From positions 1 to 64,000 of the forward strand of contig JBKBQA010000007.1 in NCBI GenBank assembly GCA_046292765.1: a stretch of 64,000 nt of DNA, given 5' to 3'. Numbering within the stretch: position 1 is the first letter of the stretch; each line of letters begins with the position of its first letter. Shown piece by piece: positions 1 to 8,784 of this stretch. The notes below the pieces were generated by a model that saw nothing but the letters and a program-made list of their open reading frames with translations, was not told the DNA's origin and made no database searches. Source of the stretch: PGZG01 sp046292765. GTDB lineage: Bacteria; Pseudomonadota; Gammaproteobacteria; Pseudomonadales; Alcanivoracaceae. Made by a program: the position numbers and the translations under genes.

Positions 1-264
1 TAGGCCCTTACCCTACCAACTAGCTAATCCGACGCGGGCTCATCTATCGGCGCAAGGCCCGAAGGTCCCCTGCTTTCCCCCGTAGGGCTAATGCGGTATT
101 ACCTTGAGTTTCCCCAAGTTATCCCCCACCAATAGGTAGATTCCCACGTGTTCCTCACCCGTCCGCCGCTCGCCGGCATCCCGAAGGACCCGCTGCCGCT
201 CGACTTGCATGTGTTAGGCCTGCCGCCAGCGTTCAATCTGAGCCATGATCAAACTCTTCAGTTA
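1..264 (-). rRNA. rrs: 16S ribosomal RNA, 5' part
   Basis: This is the first part of a 16S rRNA gene read on the minus strand; the rest lies beyond the left edge. The universal 5' sequence AGAGTTTGATCATGGCTCAG is present, and the 5' end is placed by alignment with the E. coli start (AAATTGAAGAG). Hypervariable regions V1 and part of V2 are included. The stretch around helices 8-11 reads like Pseudomonadales/Spongiibacter-type 16S from memory, but the fragment is too short for firm placement. An rRNA operon just downstream of a TyrZ-type tyrS is also found in Pseudomonas. Confidence 0.97.
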
Positions 265-432
265 AGAAAGTGTTTAAAGCGCCTACGCGCTTAAATCATG
301 CTCAGCAAAACCATAATCACTCAATGAATGACTCGATAGTGCTGATATCTTTTTGAAGATATCGCCCCATCAGAGCCCACACGTTTGTCTGCCTGATTGT
401 TAAAGAGCTGCGGGGTCACCCCCGTCGAGAGA
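265..432 (-). promoter_or_regulatory. 16S rRNA leader with boxA, boxC and processing stems
   Basis: The transcribed leader between promoter and 16S holds a boxA antitermination site, GCTCTTTAACAATC, at 395-408, followed by a boxC-like GTGTGGGCT at about 374-382. Both match the E. coli rrn leader arrangement that recruits the NusB/S10 antitermination complex. A perfect hairpin (GATATCTT / AAGATATC) lies at 344-363, and a second inverted repeat (TTTAAAGCGC / GCGCTTAAA) lies next to the 16S 5' end at about 273-295, where one side of the RNase III processing stem is expected. Confidence 0.85.
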
Positions 433-438
433 GGCGCC

Positions 439-490
439 ATTCTACTCAGACGGCCCTCCCTGTCAAACGTTTTTTCAAAACTTTTTGCCG
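439..490 (-). promoter_or_regulatory. rRNA operon promoter (P) with UP element
   Basis: On the minus strand a perfect -35 TTGACA (461-466) and -10 TAGAAT (439-444) are separated by 16 bases. An A/T-rich UP-element-like tract lies just upstream at about 467-485. A GC-rich discriminator (GGCGCC, 433-438) follows the -10, the feature that makes rRNA promoters sensitive to ppGpp and DksA. The promoter sits between the tyrS stop codon and the 16S gene. Confidence 0.88.
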
Positions 491-499
491 GGATCCGCC

Positions 500-1702
500 T
501 CAGACCAACCGTACCCGGGCGATCTGCTTTTTGCCCGCCTGCACCACCGGCACCGCTCCGCGCCCAAGACGCAGATCCGGCGGGCACGGCTGCCCGTCCA
601 CATAAACCACGCCTCGATCAAGCAGATCCCGGGCGGCGGAACTGTTCTTAACCAGACCCGCCAACCGCAACACTGACGCGATCGGCAGACTGTCCGCACC
701 GGCCTCCAGCAACACTTCGATTTCCGGTAGCTGATCAGGTATCTGCCCAAGGGCAATCTGGTTGCCGGCAGCATGGGGGGCCTGCTCGGCCGCCTCGGCG
801 CCGTGGAATCGGGTCACCATTTCCACCGCCAACAACCGCTTCGCCTCTCGCGGATCACCAGTGTCCTCCGCCTGCCGGCGCAGCGCATTGATCTCGGTCA
901 TTTCCCGGGCGCTGAGCAGCTCGAAATACCGCCAGACCAGACTGTCCGGCATGGACACCAGCTTGCGGTACATCTCCCCGGGCAGGTCGGACACGCCGAT
1001 ATAGTTCCCCAACGACTTGGACATCTTCTGGACCCCATCGAGGCCCTCCAGAATAGGCACCGTGATACAGACCTGCGGCTCCTGACCATAGTGCTTCTGC
1101 AGGGTACGCCCCATCAGCAGATTGAACTTCTGGTCGGTGCCGCCGAGCTCGATATCGGCTCGCAGGTGAACCGAGTCGTAACCCTGAATCAGCGGATAGA
1201 GAAATTCATGGATGGCGATTGGCTGCTCACCCTGAAAGCGCTTGCTGAAGTCGTCCCGCTCCAGCATCCGCGCCACCGTGTACTGGCCGGCCAGGCGGAT
1301 CATGTCGGCTGCACCGAGCCGGTCCATCCAGCTGGAGTTGAACACCACCGTGGTTCGGGCCGGGTCGAGGATCTTGAACACCTGCTGCTGATAGGTGGCG
1401 GCGTTGGCCAGCACATCGTCCCGGGTCAGCGGCGGCCGGGTGGCGCTCTTGCCGGTGGGGTCGCCAATCATCCCGGTGAAATCGCCGATCAGGAACAGCA
1501 CCTCGTGGCCCAGCTCCTGAAACTGGCGCAGCTTGTTGATCAGTACGGTGTGGCCCAGATGAAGGTCGGGCGCCGTCGGGTCAAACCCGGCCTTCACGCG
1601 CAGCGGCTGACCATGCTCAAGTTTGCGGATCAGGTCTTGCTCCTGAATGATCTCCGCGGTGCCGCGCCGGATCTGGGCCAGCGCATCTTCCAGCCTGGAC
1701 AT
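500..1702 (-). CDS. tyrS: Tyrosyl-tRNA synthetase, TyrZ type
   Basis: Charges tRNA-Tyr with tyrosine in the cytoplasm. The 400-residue protein has the class I HIGH signature as HLGH (residues 48-51) and KMSKS at 226-230, with an S4 RNA-binding domain at about 335-395. The KMSKS form marks the TyrZ-like subgroup; the E. coli enzyme has a KFGKT-type loop instead. The start is the ATG preceded by GGGAG seven bases upstream; an in-frame upstream ATG at 1756 has no such site and adds an unconserved leader. The gene is divergent from the mepM-like gene and followed by the rRNA promoter. Confidence 0.96.
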   Translation of the reverse strand: MSRLEDALAQIRRGTAEIIQEQDLIRKLEHGQPLRVKAGFDPTAPDLHLGHTVLINKLRQFQELGHEVLFLIGDFTGMIGDPTGKSATRPPLTRDDVLANAATYQQQVFKILDPARTTVVFNSSWMDRLGAADMIRLAGQYTVARMLERDDFSKRFQGEQPIAIHEFLYPLIQGYDSVHLRADIELGGTDQKFNLLMGRTLQKHYGQEPQVCITVPILEGLDGVQKMSKSLGNYIGVSDLPGEMYRKLVSMPDSLVWRYFELLSAREMTEINALRRQAEDTGDPREAKRLLAVEMVTRFHGAEAAEQAPHAAGNQIALGQIPDQLPEIEVLLEAGADSLPIASVLRLAGLVKNSSAARDLLDRGVVYVDGQPCPPDLRLGRGAVPVVQAGKKQIARVRLV

Positions 1703-1858
1703 GTATACTCCCGTCAGCTGTTGGGGGTGAGTCGGAAAAGTCGCCGATTGTAACATCTGCGCAGCCCGACAGTAGGCCGCAATATTGGCCCCGAGGGGGC
1801 CCTGTCCTATATATTCCCGTTAGTTAGCCCTGAAAACTCGCCATTTATTTGCAGGATC

Positions 1859-3181
1859 ATGACTAAGCGACTGTTGCCATTCATATTTTTTCTGACCCGG
1901 TTCCCGCGCATCCACATCGCAGCGTCACTGGGACTCGCCGTATTGCTGGGTGCAGCGATATTACTGCCGGAGACCGGCTCTTCGGTGCCGACCCGTCTGG
2001 AGTCACTCGAGTTGACTCTGCCGGAGCTCGAAGATGACGGCACCGGCCTGCCGCTGGCCGAAGTGTCTGAGCGTCCGTGGCTGGAGCTCACGGTGCGCAG
2101 CGGGGACACGCTCGGCAAGCTGTTACGGGATCAGGGCGTGCCGGCGCCGGAAGTTCATACGCTGGTCACCACCAGCCCGAAACTGAAACAGCTTGCCAAC
2201 CTGCGGGTTGGCGATGTGCTGCGCGTCGACGTCAATGAACATGGCAACCTGCAGGCCATTGAGCGCCAGATCAGCCGCATCGAAATGCTGCGCGCCGAGC
2301 TGGTAGACGGGGCGTGGCAGGCAGATCATGTCAGCCGGGAATACGAACGGCAGCTCAGCTACGCCGAGGCCACCATCGAAGACTCGCTGTTTATGGCGGG
2401 GACGCAGGCCGGCATGACCGACAACCTGATCATGCAGTTGGCCAACCTGTTCGCCTGGGACATCGACTTTATTCTCGATATCCGTCGCGGCGACCACTTC
2501 CGTCTGCTCTATGAAGAATTGCTTCTCGACGGCGAAAAGGTCGCTGACGGCAATATTCTCATGGCAGAGTTCTGGAACCGGGACCGCAAAGTCTCCGCAT
2601 TTCGATTCGAGACTGCCGATGGTCGCACTGAATATCTGGATGCCCTGGGCAATTCGCTGCGCCGCGAATTCCTTCGCACACCGGTAGAGTTTGCTCGGGT
2701 GAGTTCGCGCTTCAATCCAAACCGTCGTCACCCTGTCCTCAACACCATCCGTGCCCACCGCGGCGTCGACTATGCTGCGCCGAGTGGCACACCGATTCGC
2801 GCTGCAGGTGATGGTCGAGTGGAGTTTGCTGGCGTGCGCGGCGGCTACGGCAATGTTGTGATTATCCGGCATGGTCAGGCCTACAGCACCTTGTATGCCC
2901 ATATGCGCAGCTTTTCCCAAGGCATTCGCACCGGCGCGCGTGTCAAGCAGGGACAGACCATTGGCTTTGTCGGCATGACCGGTCTCGCTACCGGACCACA
3001 TCTGCACTATGAGTTTCTCGTCAATGGCGTCCATCGCGACCCGCTGACAGTCCCGCTGCCGAAAGCGCAGGGTATTCCCGAAGGTGAACGGAAGGCGTTT
3101 CTGGTGCACGTCAATCGTCTCCGCAACCAACTGGCACTTTACTCGGAAGCCAACACGGTAGCGGCGAATGAGCCACGCTGA
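1859..3181 (+). CDS. mepM: M23 family murein endopeptidase, MepM/YebA-like
   Basis: A cell-wall hydrolase expected to cut peptide cross-links in peptidoglycan. The 440-residue protein has an N-terminal membrane anchor (about 18-37), a LysM/OapA-like domain (about 75-125), a middle helical domain, and a C-terminal LytM/M23 domain with the zinc motifs HRGVD (HxxxD) and HLHYE (HxH). Both are intact, so it should be active rather than an EnvC-type activator. It overlaps the following anmK by 14 bases, as in Pseudomonas, suggesting coupled murein turnover and recycling. The Shine-Dalgarno before the chosen ATG is weak (AGGA very close). Confidence 0.92.
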   Translation: MTKRLLPFIFFLTRFPRIHIAASLGLAVLLGAAILLPETGSSVPTRLESLELTLPELEDDGTGLPLAEVSERPWLELTVRSGDTLGKLLRDQGVPAPEVHTLVTTSPKLKQLANLRVGDVLRVDVNEHGNLQAIERQISRIEMLRAELVDGAWQADHVSREYERQLSYAEATIEDSLFMAGTQAGMTDNLIMQLANLFAWDIDFILDIRRGDHFRLLYEELLLDGEKVADGNILMAEFWNRDRKVSAFRFETADGRTEYLDALGNSLRREFLRTPVEFARVSSRFNPNRRHPVLNTIRAHRGVDYAAPSGTPIRAAGDGRVEFAGVRGGYGNVVIIRHGQAYSTLYAHMRSFSQGIRTGARVKQGQTIGFVGMTGLATGPHLHYEFLVNGVHRDPLTVPLPKAQGIPEGERKAFLVHVNRLRNQLALYSEANTVAANEPR

Positions 3182-4253
3182 TGGCCTGTTCGTCGGACTG
3201 ATGTCCGGCACAAGCCTGGATGCGGTTGATGCGGTTTTGCTGCGTTGCGGCACCCGGCCGGAACTGGTTGCCACCCACAGTCACCCGATCCCGCCCCTGC
3301 TGCGTGAGCAGGTGCTGGCGCTGTGTTTACCCGGCGATAATGAAATCGATCGCCTGGGCTCAACCCATCTGTCGCTTGGCGAACTGTTTGCGGACGCAAC
3401 CCTCTCTCTGCTGGAAAAGGCATCGATAGCAGCCACTGATGTGTTGGCCATTGGCTGTCATGGCCAGACCGTCCGGCATCGACCCGAAGCCGGCTTCACC
3501 ATGCAGATTGGCAGTGCAGATGTGCTCGCCTGTCGCACCGGCATCGCCGTGGTCACGGATTTTCGCAACCGCGATATGGTGCTCGGTGGTCAGGGTGCAC
3601 CGCTAGTGCCGTTGTTTCATCGAGCCCTGTGGGGCGAGGCAGGCCGCATGGCGGTGCTGAACATCGGCGGCATGGCCAATATCACGCTGCTTGTCGATGG
3701 CGAGATTACCGCCGGCTTCGACACCGGACCGGGCAACGTGCTGATGGACGGCTGGATCCAGCGCCATCAGACCATTCCATACGATGCCGACGGGCTGTGG
3801 GCAGCGAGCGGCGCCATTCAGCCTGCGTTGCTTGCGCGTCTGCTGTCGGATCCGTATTTCGCGCTGCCAGCACCAAAGAGTACGGGCCGGGAACGCTTTC
3901 ATCTGAACTGGCTGGAAGACCAGCTTGGTGCCGAGTCTGGCGCGGATGTGCAAGCCACCCTGCTGGCACTCACCTCGCGCTCGATTGTTGATGCGTTGAT
4001 GCCGCTCGCACCTGACCGGGTGTTGGTCTGCGGTGGTGGCGCGCACAATCAGGCACTGATGGCATCCCTTCGAGCTGGTCTCGGCGGCATTCCGGTACTG
4101 CCCACGGACGATGCCGGACTGGCCGCAGACTGGGTCGAGGGTGCTGCATTTGCGTGGTTGGCGTGGGCAAGACTGAACGGCGTCCCCGGCAATGCAACTT
4201 GCGTCACCGGCGCACGGACGTCCAGCGTACTCGGCGCGCTCTATCTGCCCTGA
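3168..4253 (+). CDS. anmK: Anhydro-N-acetylmuramic acid kinase
   Basis: Converts 1,6-anhydro-MurNAc from recycled cell wall to MurNAc-6-phosphate. At 361 residues it is full length. The N-terminal ATP-binding motif reads GLMSGTSLDAVDA (family consensus LDGVDA, so one Gly is Ala), and later glycine-rich motifs include GQTVRHRP, NIGGMAN and FDTGPGN. Its start lies inside the end of the peptidase gene. The stop codon overlaps the stop region of the convergent AraC-type gene by 13 bases, leaving no room for a terminator between them. Confidence 0.96.
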   Translation: MSHADGLFVGLMSGTSLDAVDAVLLRCGTRPELVATHSHPIPPLLREQVLALCLPGDNEIDRLGSTHLSLGELFADATLSLLEKASIAATDVLAIGCHGQTVRHRPEAGFTMQIGSADVLACRTGIAVVTDFRNRDMVLGGQGAPLVPLFHRALWGEAGRMAVLNIGGMANITLLVDGEITAGFDTGPGNVLMDGWIQRHQTIPYDADGLWAASGAIQPALLARLLSDPYFALPAPKSTGRERFHLNWLEDQLGAESGADVQATLLALTSRSIVDALMPLAPDRVLVCGGGAHNQALMASLRAGLGGIPVLPTDDAGLAADWVEGAAFAWLAWARLNGVPGNATCVTGARTSSVLGALYLP

Positions 4254-5260
4254 TGGCTCGAATGCCGGCGGTAGGCGGCCGGCGTGGTGCCTGTCCAGCG
4301 CTGGAACGCACGAATAAAGGATGCCGGCTCGGTGTAGCCCAGTTGACGGGCCACGGCTTCCACTGACATACCCGCACCAGCCAGCAATTGCCGAGCCTTG
4401 TCGACCCGTACCTCGTCCACCAGTCCGCGAAATGAACTCGACTCCGCATCCAGCTGGCGTCGCAACGAACGTTCCGACATGCCGAAGGCAGCAGCCACCT
4501 CCGCCGCAGCAGGCAACGACTCAGCGAACAGCGCCAAATGAGCGCGCACCCGGTCTGCAAGGCCCTCACTGGACTGGTTGCGGCTAAGCAGCAGAGCGTC
4601 GCACTGGGCGCGGTACATGCGATGCGCCACCGGGTCTGCCGTCGGCATTCTGGTGGCAAGCGGTTCATTGGGAATCCAGATCCTCGCCTGCGCGGCTCCG
4701 AATTTCACCGGGCAGCGGAAATGTGATTCGTAGGCGGCCGCTTCGAGCGGCACCGGATAAGGCATCTCGATCAGGTGCGGATCGAAGCTGGTGCCAACGC
4801 CAGTTTGCATGTCACGCAGCAATTTGACGGTACCCGAGACCTCACCGTCGATGCGAACACGACGAACCGCCAGCGGCAAAGACGGCGGCGTCAGCACCAA
4901 CGCACTGATGCGACCACCCGGTTCAAATCCCAGACGGCTGAACAGAAACGTAAGGTCCTGATAACGGATGCCCTCCTGCACCGCCTGATAGGCGCTCTCA
5001 CAGGTCAGCAACAACATCACGAAAGGCCCATAGCCTGCCAGTGCGAAGTGCTCTCCGACCCGGAGACCGGCAAGCGGGTCGCGGATCACCAGAGACACCT
5101 CGGTGAGGATGCGCATCTCCAGCCCACGATCAATCTCAGCGGCGGGGTCAATGTTATCCAGATCCAGCCCGAAGCGCTCCAGCACCGGTTCTACCGGCTC
5201 CCCCAGCGCCCGAAATCCCTGCAGCATGTAGACCATGCCCAGTATGGAGTGCTTGCTCAT
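4241..5260 (-). CDS. AraC-family transcriptional regulator with arabinose-binding-like N-terminal domain
   Basis: A 339-residue regulator of the OruR/ArgR-like AraC group: an N-terminal ligand domain (about 20-205, Arabinose_bd type) and a C-terminal double helix-turn-helix (about 235-335; SERSLRRQL and LGYTEPASFIRAFQRWTG are visible). I chose the ATG preceded by GAAGG; another ATG at 5311, also with a purine-rich site, would add 17 residues. It is divergent from the flavin monooxygenase, so it probably controls that gene in response to its substrate. The inducer cannot be told from sequence. Confidence 0.9.
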   Translation of the reverse strand: MSKHSILGMVYMLQGFRALGEPVEPVLERFGLDLDNIDPAAEIDRGLEMRILTEVSLVIRDPLAGLRVGEHFALAGYGPFVMLLLTCESAYQAVQEGIRYQDLTFLFSRLGFEPGGRISALVLTPPSLPLAVRRVRIDGEVSGTVKLLRDMQTGVGTSFDPHLIEMPYPVPLEAAAYESHFRCPVKFGAAQARIWIPNEPLATRMPTADPVAHRMYRAQCDALLLSRNQSSEGLADRVRAHLALFAESLPAAAEVAAAFGMSERSLRRQLDAESSSFRGLVDEVRVDKARQLLAGAGMSVEAVARQLGYTEPASFIRAFQRWTGTTPAAYRRHSSHQGR

Positions 5261-5390
5261 ACCACCTTCGTCGCTGGCCGGAAATATCAATTTATCCCCG
5301 GAGCCTAGCATATACGCCCCCTGCGGCAAGCCCCAGAATGGGCCAATGGCAGAGAGCCAAATCACAAGAACAGGCGCCCCGGAGGCCGAC

Positions 5391-6926
5391 ATGACCAGTA
5401 AAGCCCGTATCCCCGGCACCACCACCGAAGCCGTTGACGTTGTCATCGTCGGCGCCGGGTTCGGTGGCCTTGGTATGGCCATCAAACTGAAGCAAGCTGG
5501 CAACGACAACTTTGTCATTCTGGAAAAAGACAACGAAGTCGGCGGCACCTGGCGCGACAATAGCTATCCGGGCTGTGCCTGCGACGTCCAGTCGCACATG
5601 TATTCCTTCTCCTTCGAAGGCAAACCGGACTGGAGCCGTCGCTACGCGCCCTGGCAGGAGATTCAGCAGTACATTCTGAACACCACGGACAATTACGGCC
5701 TGCGCCCGCATATCCGTTTCGGTCAGGAGGTCACAGCCGCCAACTTTGACGAGCAAACCGGGCTCTGGACCATTCGTACCGGCAACGGCGACACCCTGAT
5801 CGCCCGCCACTGGGTGCTTGCCACCGGGCCGTTGCATGTTCCCCAATACCCGACCATCAAGGGGCTGGAAAACTTCAAAGGCAAAGTATTCCACTCTGCC
5901 CGCTGGGATCACGATTATGATCTGACCGACAAGAATGTGGTGTCGATCGGCACCGGTGGTTCTGCGGTCCAGTACCTGCCGGAGATCGCACCGAACGTGA
6001 AGAAGCTTTATGCTTTTCAGCGTTCGCCGGCATGGGTCATTCCGCGTGATGAAAGACAGTATTCCGGGCTGTCAAAGAAGCTGTTCTCAGCGTTTCCCTC
6101 TCTGCGCAAGCTCCATCGGGCGCGGCTCTACTGGAGCAACGAGTCGCGGGTCTGGCCAATCTTCAATCCGGCAGTGGCCCGCGGCCTGCAGAAGCTGGCC
6201 GAGGCGTTTATCCGGGTGCAGGTCAAGGACAAGGACATTGCACGCAAGCTGACGCCGAACTATACCCTCGGCTGCAAACGCATCCTGATTTCGAACAAGT
6301 ACTATCCCACCTTCAACCGCGACAATGTGGAACTGGTAACGGAAGGAATCCTTGAAGTACGCGAACACAGCATCGTGACGCGTGATGGCGTGGAGCGCCC
6401 GGCGGACTGCATCATTCTCGGCACAGGCTTTATTGTTGACCCCCGCATCTACATGAAAAACTTCGAGCTGACCGGAATCGGTGGCCGCAAACTGAGCGAC
6501 GACTGGAAGGATGGTGCCGAGGCTTATTACGGCACGACTGTCAGCGGCTATCCAAACATGTACCAATTGGTCGGGCCCAACACGGCTCTCGGCCACAATT
6601 CGATCATCTTCATGATCGAATGTCAGGTGCAGCATATTCTGAACTGCATGAATCTGCTCAAGCAGCAAGGTGGCGATTACATCAACGTTCGTGCGGATGT
6701 GCAGGAAACATTCAACCAGCGCATTCAGGAAAAGCTGCAGGGCACAGTCTGGACGTCGGGATGCCAGAGCTGGTACCAGCAGGCGGATGGCAAGAACTTC
6801 ACGATCTGGCCGGCATCGACCTGGCGCTTCTGGCTGGAGACTCGGGACCTCGCACCCGGCGCGTATGAAGTGGTGCGCTGCAGAGAAAGTCGCGACCAGT
6901 TGACGGCGGAAGCCGTGGCGCTTTGA
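5391..6926 (+). CDS. Flavin-containing monooxygenase, Baeyer-Villiger type
   Basis: A 511-residue FAD/NADPH enzyme expected to insert oxygen next to a carbonyl group. It has an N-terminal FAD Rossmann motif (VGAGFGG, 20-26), the type I Baeyer-Villiger fingerprint FxGxxxHxxxW as FKGKVFHSARW (162-172), and a second dinucleotide motif (GTGGSA, about 187-192). The start is the ATG five bases after GGAGG; longer in-frame starts would run into the divergent regulator. A rho-independent terminator follows the stop. The substrate is unknown; cyclic, aromatic or steroid-like ketones are all possible in this family. Confidence 0.9.
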   Translation: MTSKARIPGTTTEAVDVVIVGAGFGGLGMAIKLKQAGNDNFVILEKDNEVGGTWRDNSYPGCACDVQSHMYSFSFEGKPDWSRRYAPWQEIQQYILNTTDNYGLRPHIRFGQEVTAANFDEQTGLWTIRTGNGDTLIARHWVLATGPLHVPQYPTIKGLENFKGKVFHSARWDHDYDLTDKNVVSIGTGGSAVQYLPEIAPNVKKLYAFQRSPAWVIPRDERQYSGLSKKLFSAFPSLRKLHRARLYWSNESRVWPIFNPAVARGLQKLAEAFIRVQVKDKDIARKLTPNYTLGCKRILISNKYYPTFNRDNVELVTEGILEVREHSIVTRDGVERPADCIILGTGFIVDPRIYMKNFELTGIGGRKLSDDWKDGAEAYYGTTVSGYPNMYQLVGPNTALGHNSIIFMIECQVQHILNCMNLLKQQGGDYINVRADVQETFNQRIQEKLQGTVWTSGCQSWYQQADGKNFTIWPASTWRFWLETRDLAPGAYEVVRCRESRDQLTAEAVAL

Positions 6927-6949
6927 CGCTGCGCCAGACGGCACCCATG

Positions 6950-6971
6950 GGCAGCTCCGGCTGCCTTTTTT
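6950..6971 (+). terminator. Rho-independent terminator of the monooxygenase gene
   Basis: A perfect six-base-pair stem (GGCAGC / GCTGCC) with a TCCG loop is followed directly by six T residues, 23 bases after the monooxygenase stop. It touches the stop codon of the convergent PAP2 gene. Confidence 0.85.
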
Positions 6972-7509
6972 ATGCCAGCAGAACCAGTGCCGTCACCGTG
7001 CAGCCCACTCCCAGCACTGCGCCGGCAACGATATCGCTGGGGAAATGTACGCCCAGCAGCACTCGGGACAGGCCGATGGCCGCTGCAAGCACAAGCGCCA
7101 GTGGCGCCCAGAGCGGAAAGCAGGCCGCCACAGTTGCAGCAAAAACAAATGCGGCCGCAGTATGACCGGACGGAAAGCTGAAGCGATCTGACGGACGAAT
7201 AAAGGCCGACAGGCTCTCCACCGCATCCGCAGGACGTGGCCGGCGAATCAGATTTTTCAGTAGCAGGTAGAGAGGCAGTTCAATCAGAAATGCCGCCAGC
7301 AGCAGTCGAGTGAAGATATCGGCACCCGGCACCGCCGCATACCAGAGTGCCGCCGCCGCAACACCGTAGAAAGGGCCATCGCCGAGTCTGGATATCTGTC
7401 TGGCAACGCGAGCGGAGCGCTCGGCAGAAGGACGCCCCAGCAGCCAGCACATGGCGCGAAGGTCATAGCCGGTGAGGCGTTGGAAGGATTTGGCTCTGGT
7501 CGGGTTCAT
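6970..7509 (-). CDS. PAP2-family membrane phosphatase
   Basis: An integral membrane phosphatase of 179 residues with all three PAP2 motifs: KNLIRRPRP, PSGHTA and SRVLLGVHFPSD. Such proteins dephosphorylate lipid phosphates such as undecaprenyl diphosphate or phosphatidate at the periplasmic face. Four to six membrane helices are visible. I chose the ATG at 7509. A TTG at 7578 overlapping the msrA stop, behind a GGGGTG site, would add 23 residues and couple translation to msrA, and is a real alternative. Confidence 0.88.
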   Translation of the reverse strand: MNPTRAKSFQRLTGYDLRAMCWLLGRPSAERSARVARQISRLGDGPFYGVAAAALWYAAVPGADIFTRLLLAAFLIELPLYLLLKNLIRRPRPADAVESLSAFIRPSDRFSFPSGHTAAAFVFAATVAACFPLWAPLALVLAAAIGLSRVLLGVHFPSDIVAGAVLGVGCTVTALVLLA

Positions 7510-7574
7510 GCTGCCATGGTGCAACGCCCCTGCGGCGACTTGGTGACAGCCATGTGACCATTGCGTGACGGCGC

Positions 7575-8150
7575 TCAATCACCCCACAGCTCGCTCAGAC
7601 GTCGATCGCGGCCACAGCGGGAGCGATAGTAGCGATAGCGAACCGGGTTCCGTGCCGCGTAATCCTGATGGTACTCCTCGGCAGGCCAGAACTCGCCCGC
7701 CGGGAGCAACAGCGTGACAATCTCGCCGTTGAGACGGCCGGATGATGCCAGTGAAGTCATCGATGCCACAGCCTGAGCGCGTTGGCTGTCATCAAGATAA
7801 AAAATGGCGCTGCGGTAATGGTAACCGCGATCGCAGAATTGCCCGCCGGCATCAAGTGGGTCGATAGTTAACCAAAAAGCGTCGAGCAACGCGAGATAAC
7901 TGGTGATGGTCGGGTCATACACCACCCTTACCGCCTCGATATGCCCCGTGCCACCTCGAGCCACCTGCTCGTAGCGGGGGCTGCGCAACTCTCCGCCGAT
8001 ATAGCCCGAGGTGGTGGACAGCACTCCGGGCACCTTGTCGAAGTCCGACTCGGTACACCAGAAGCACCCGCCGGCAAACACAGCCACCCCCTGCTCGGCA
8101 CGGGCATGTAATGCGACCAGCAACCACGCCAGCACCACGACATATTTCAT
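7575..8150 (-). CDS. msrA: Exported peptide-methionine (S)-S-oxide reductase
   Basis: Reduces the S-epimer of methionine sulfoxide. The catalytic motif GGCFWCTE carries Cys29. The first 18 residues form a Sec-type signal peptide (hydrophobic core ending at HARAEQ), so the 191-residue precursor should act in the periplasm. It starts two bases after the msrB stop and forms an operon with it. A second Cys near the C-terminus (SRCGRD) may serve as the resolving residue. Confidence 0.94.
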   Translation of the reverse strand: MKYVVVLAWLLVALHARAEQGVAVFAGGCFWCTESDFDKVPGVLSTTSGYIGGELRSPRYEQVARGGTGHIEAVRVVYDPTITSYLALLDAFWLTIDPLDAGGQFCDRGYHYRSAIFYLDDSQRAQAVASMTSLASSGRLNGEIVTLLLPAGEFWPAEEYHQDYAARNPVRYRYYRSRCGRDRRLSELWGD

Positions 8151-8152
8151 TT

Positions 8153-8659
8153 TCAGCTCCTGAGCGCCGGTAATTCATCACCATCTGGTACGAACCGCAA
8201 CGCCACGCCATTATTGCACCAGCGCTCGCGCCGCGGTGGAGGGCCATCATTAAAGACATGGCCTTGATGTCCACCGCACCGGGCACAGTGATACTCGGTA
8301 CGGGATAGCAGCAGCCGAAAATCCCTGCGCGTACCGATATGATTCGAATCGATTGGACGGGTAAAGCTTGGCCAGCCTGTGCCGCTGTCATACTTGTGCT
8401 CACTGGAGAACAATGGCAGGTAGCAGGCTGCGCAGATGAAGGTGCCTTCACGCCTTTCATGATTGAGGGGGCTACTTCCGGGCCGCTCTGTGGCCTCACG
8501 AAACAACACTTGCCATGCCTCGTCGGAAACCTTGTCGCGCCAGCTCTCGGCAGACACATCCAACTTCAACACCGGTGAGGCAGCACGCGCCAACACGGCC
8601 GGCAGGCCGGTGGCTGCACCCAGCAAAAGGACATGCTGTAGAAAACGTCGTCGCTGCAT
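8153..8659 (-). CDS. msrB: Exported peptide-methionine (R)-S-oxide reductase with Tat-like signal
   Basis: Reduces the R-epimer of methionine sulfoxide. The 168-residue precursor starts with MQRRRFLQHVLLLGAATG, a twin-arginine-type signal. The zinc-binding pairs CAAC and CARC are present, as is GTGWPSF, and the catalytic Cys lies in RWCNNG (usual form R-Y/H-C-x-N). It is directly upstream of msrA. The Tat route would suit a protein that folds around zinc before export. Confidence 0.93.
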   Translation of the reverse strand: MQRRRFLQHVLLLGAATGLPAVLARAASPVLKLDVSAESWRDKVSDEAWQVLFREATERPGSSPLNHERREGTFICAACYLPLFSSEHKYDSGTGWPSFTRPIDSNHIGTRRDFRLLLSRTEYHCARCGGHQGHVFNDGPPPRRERWCNNGVALRFVPDGDELPALRS

Positions 8660-8784
8660 GGCTTATCTCCTGAGCATGCATTGCAGTGAACCGCAGTGGC
8701 TGTGAGGAACCCATCAAGCTTGGCCTACTGACCACCTGACTTCTATGCTCCTGATGCCTAAAAAGGAGGTTTGTTACGGATGAA

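Noticed and set aside
9..9. Using the 16S fragment to name a genus
   Set aside because: Only about 264 bases are present and I cannot run a search; gene order supports Pseudomonadales in the broad sense only.
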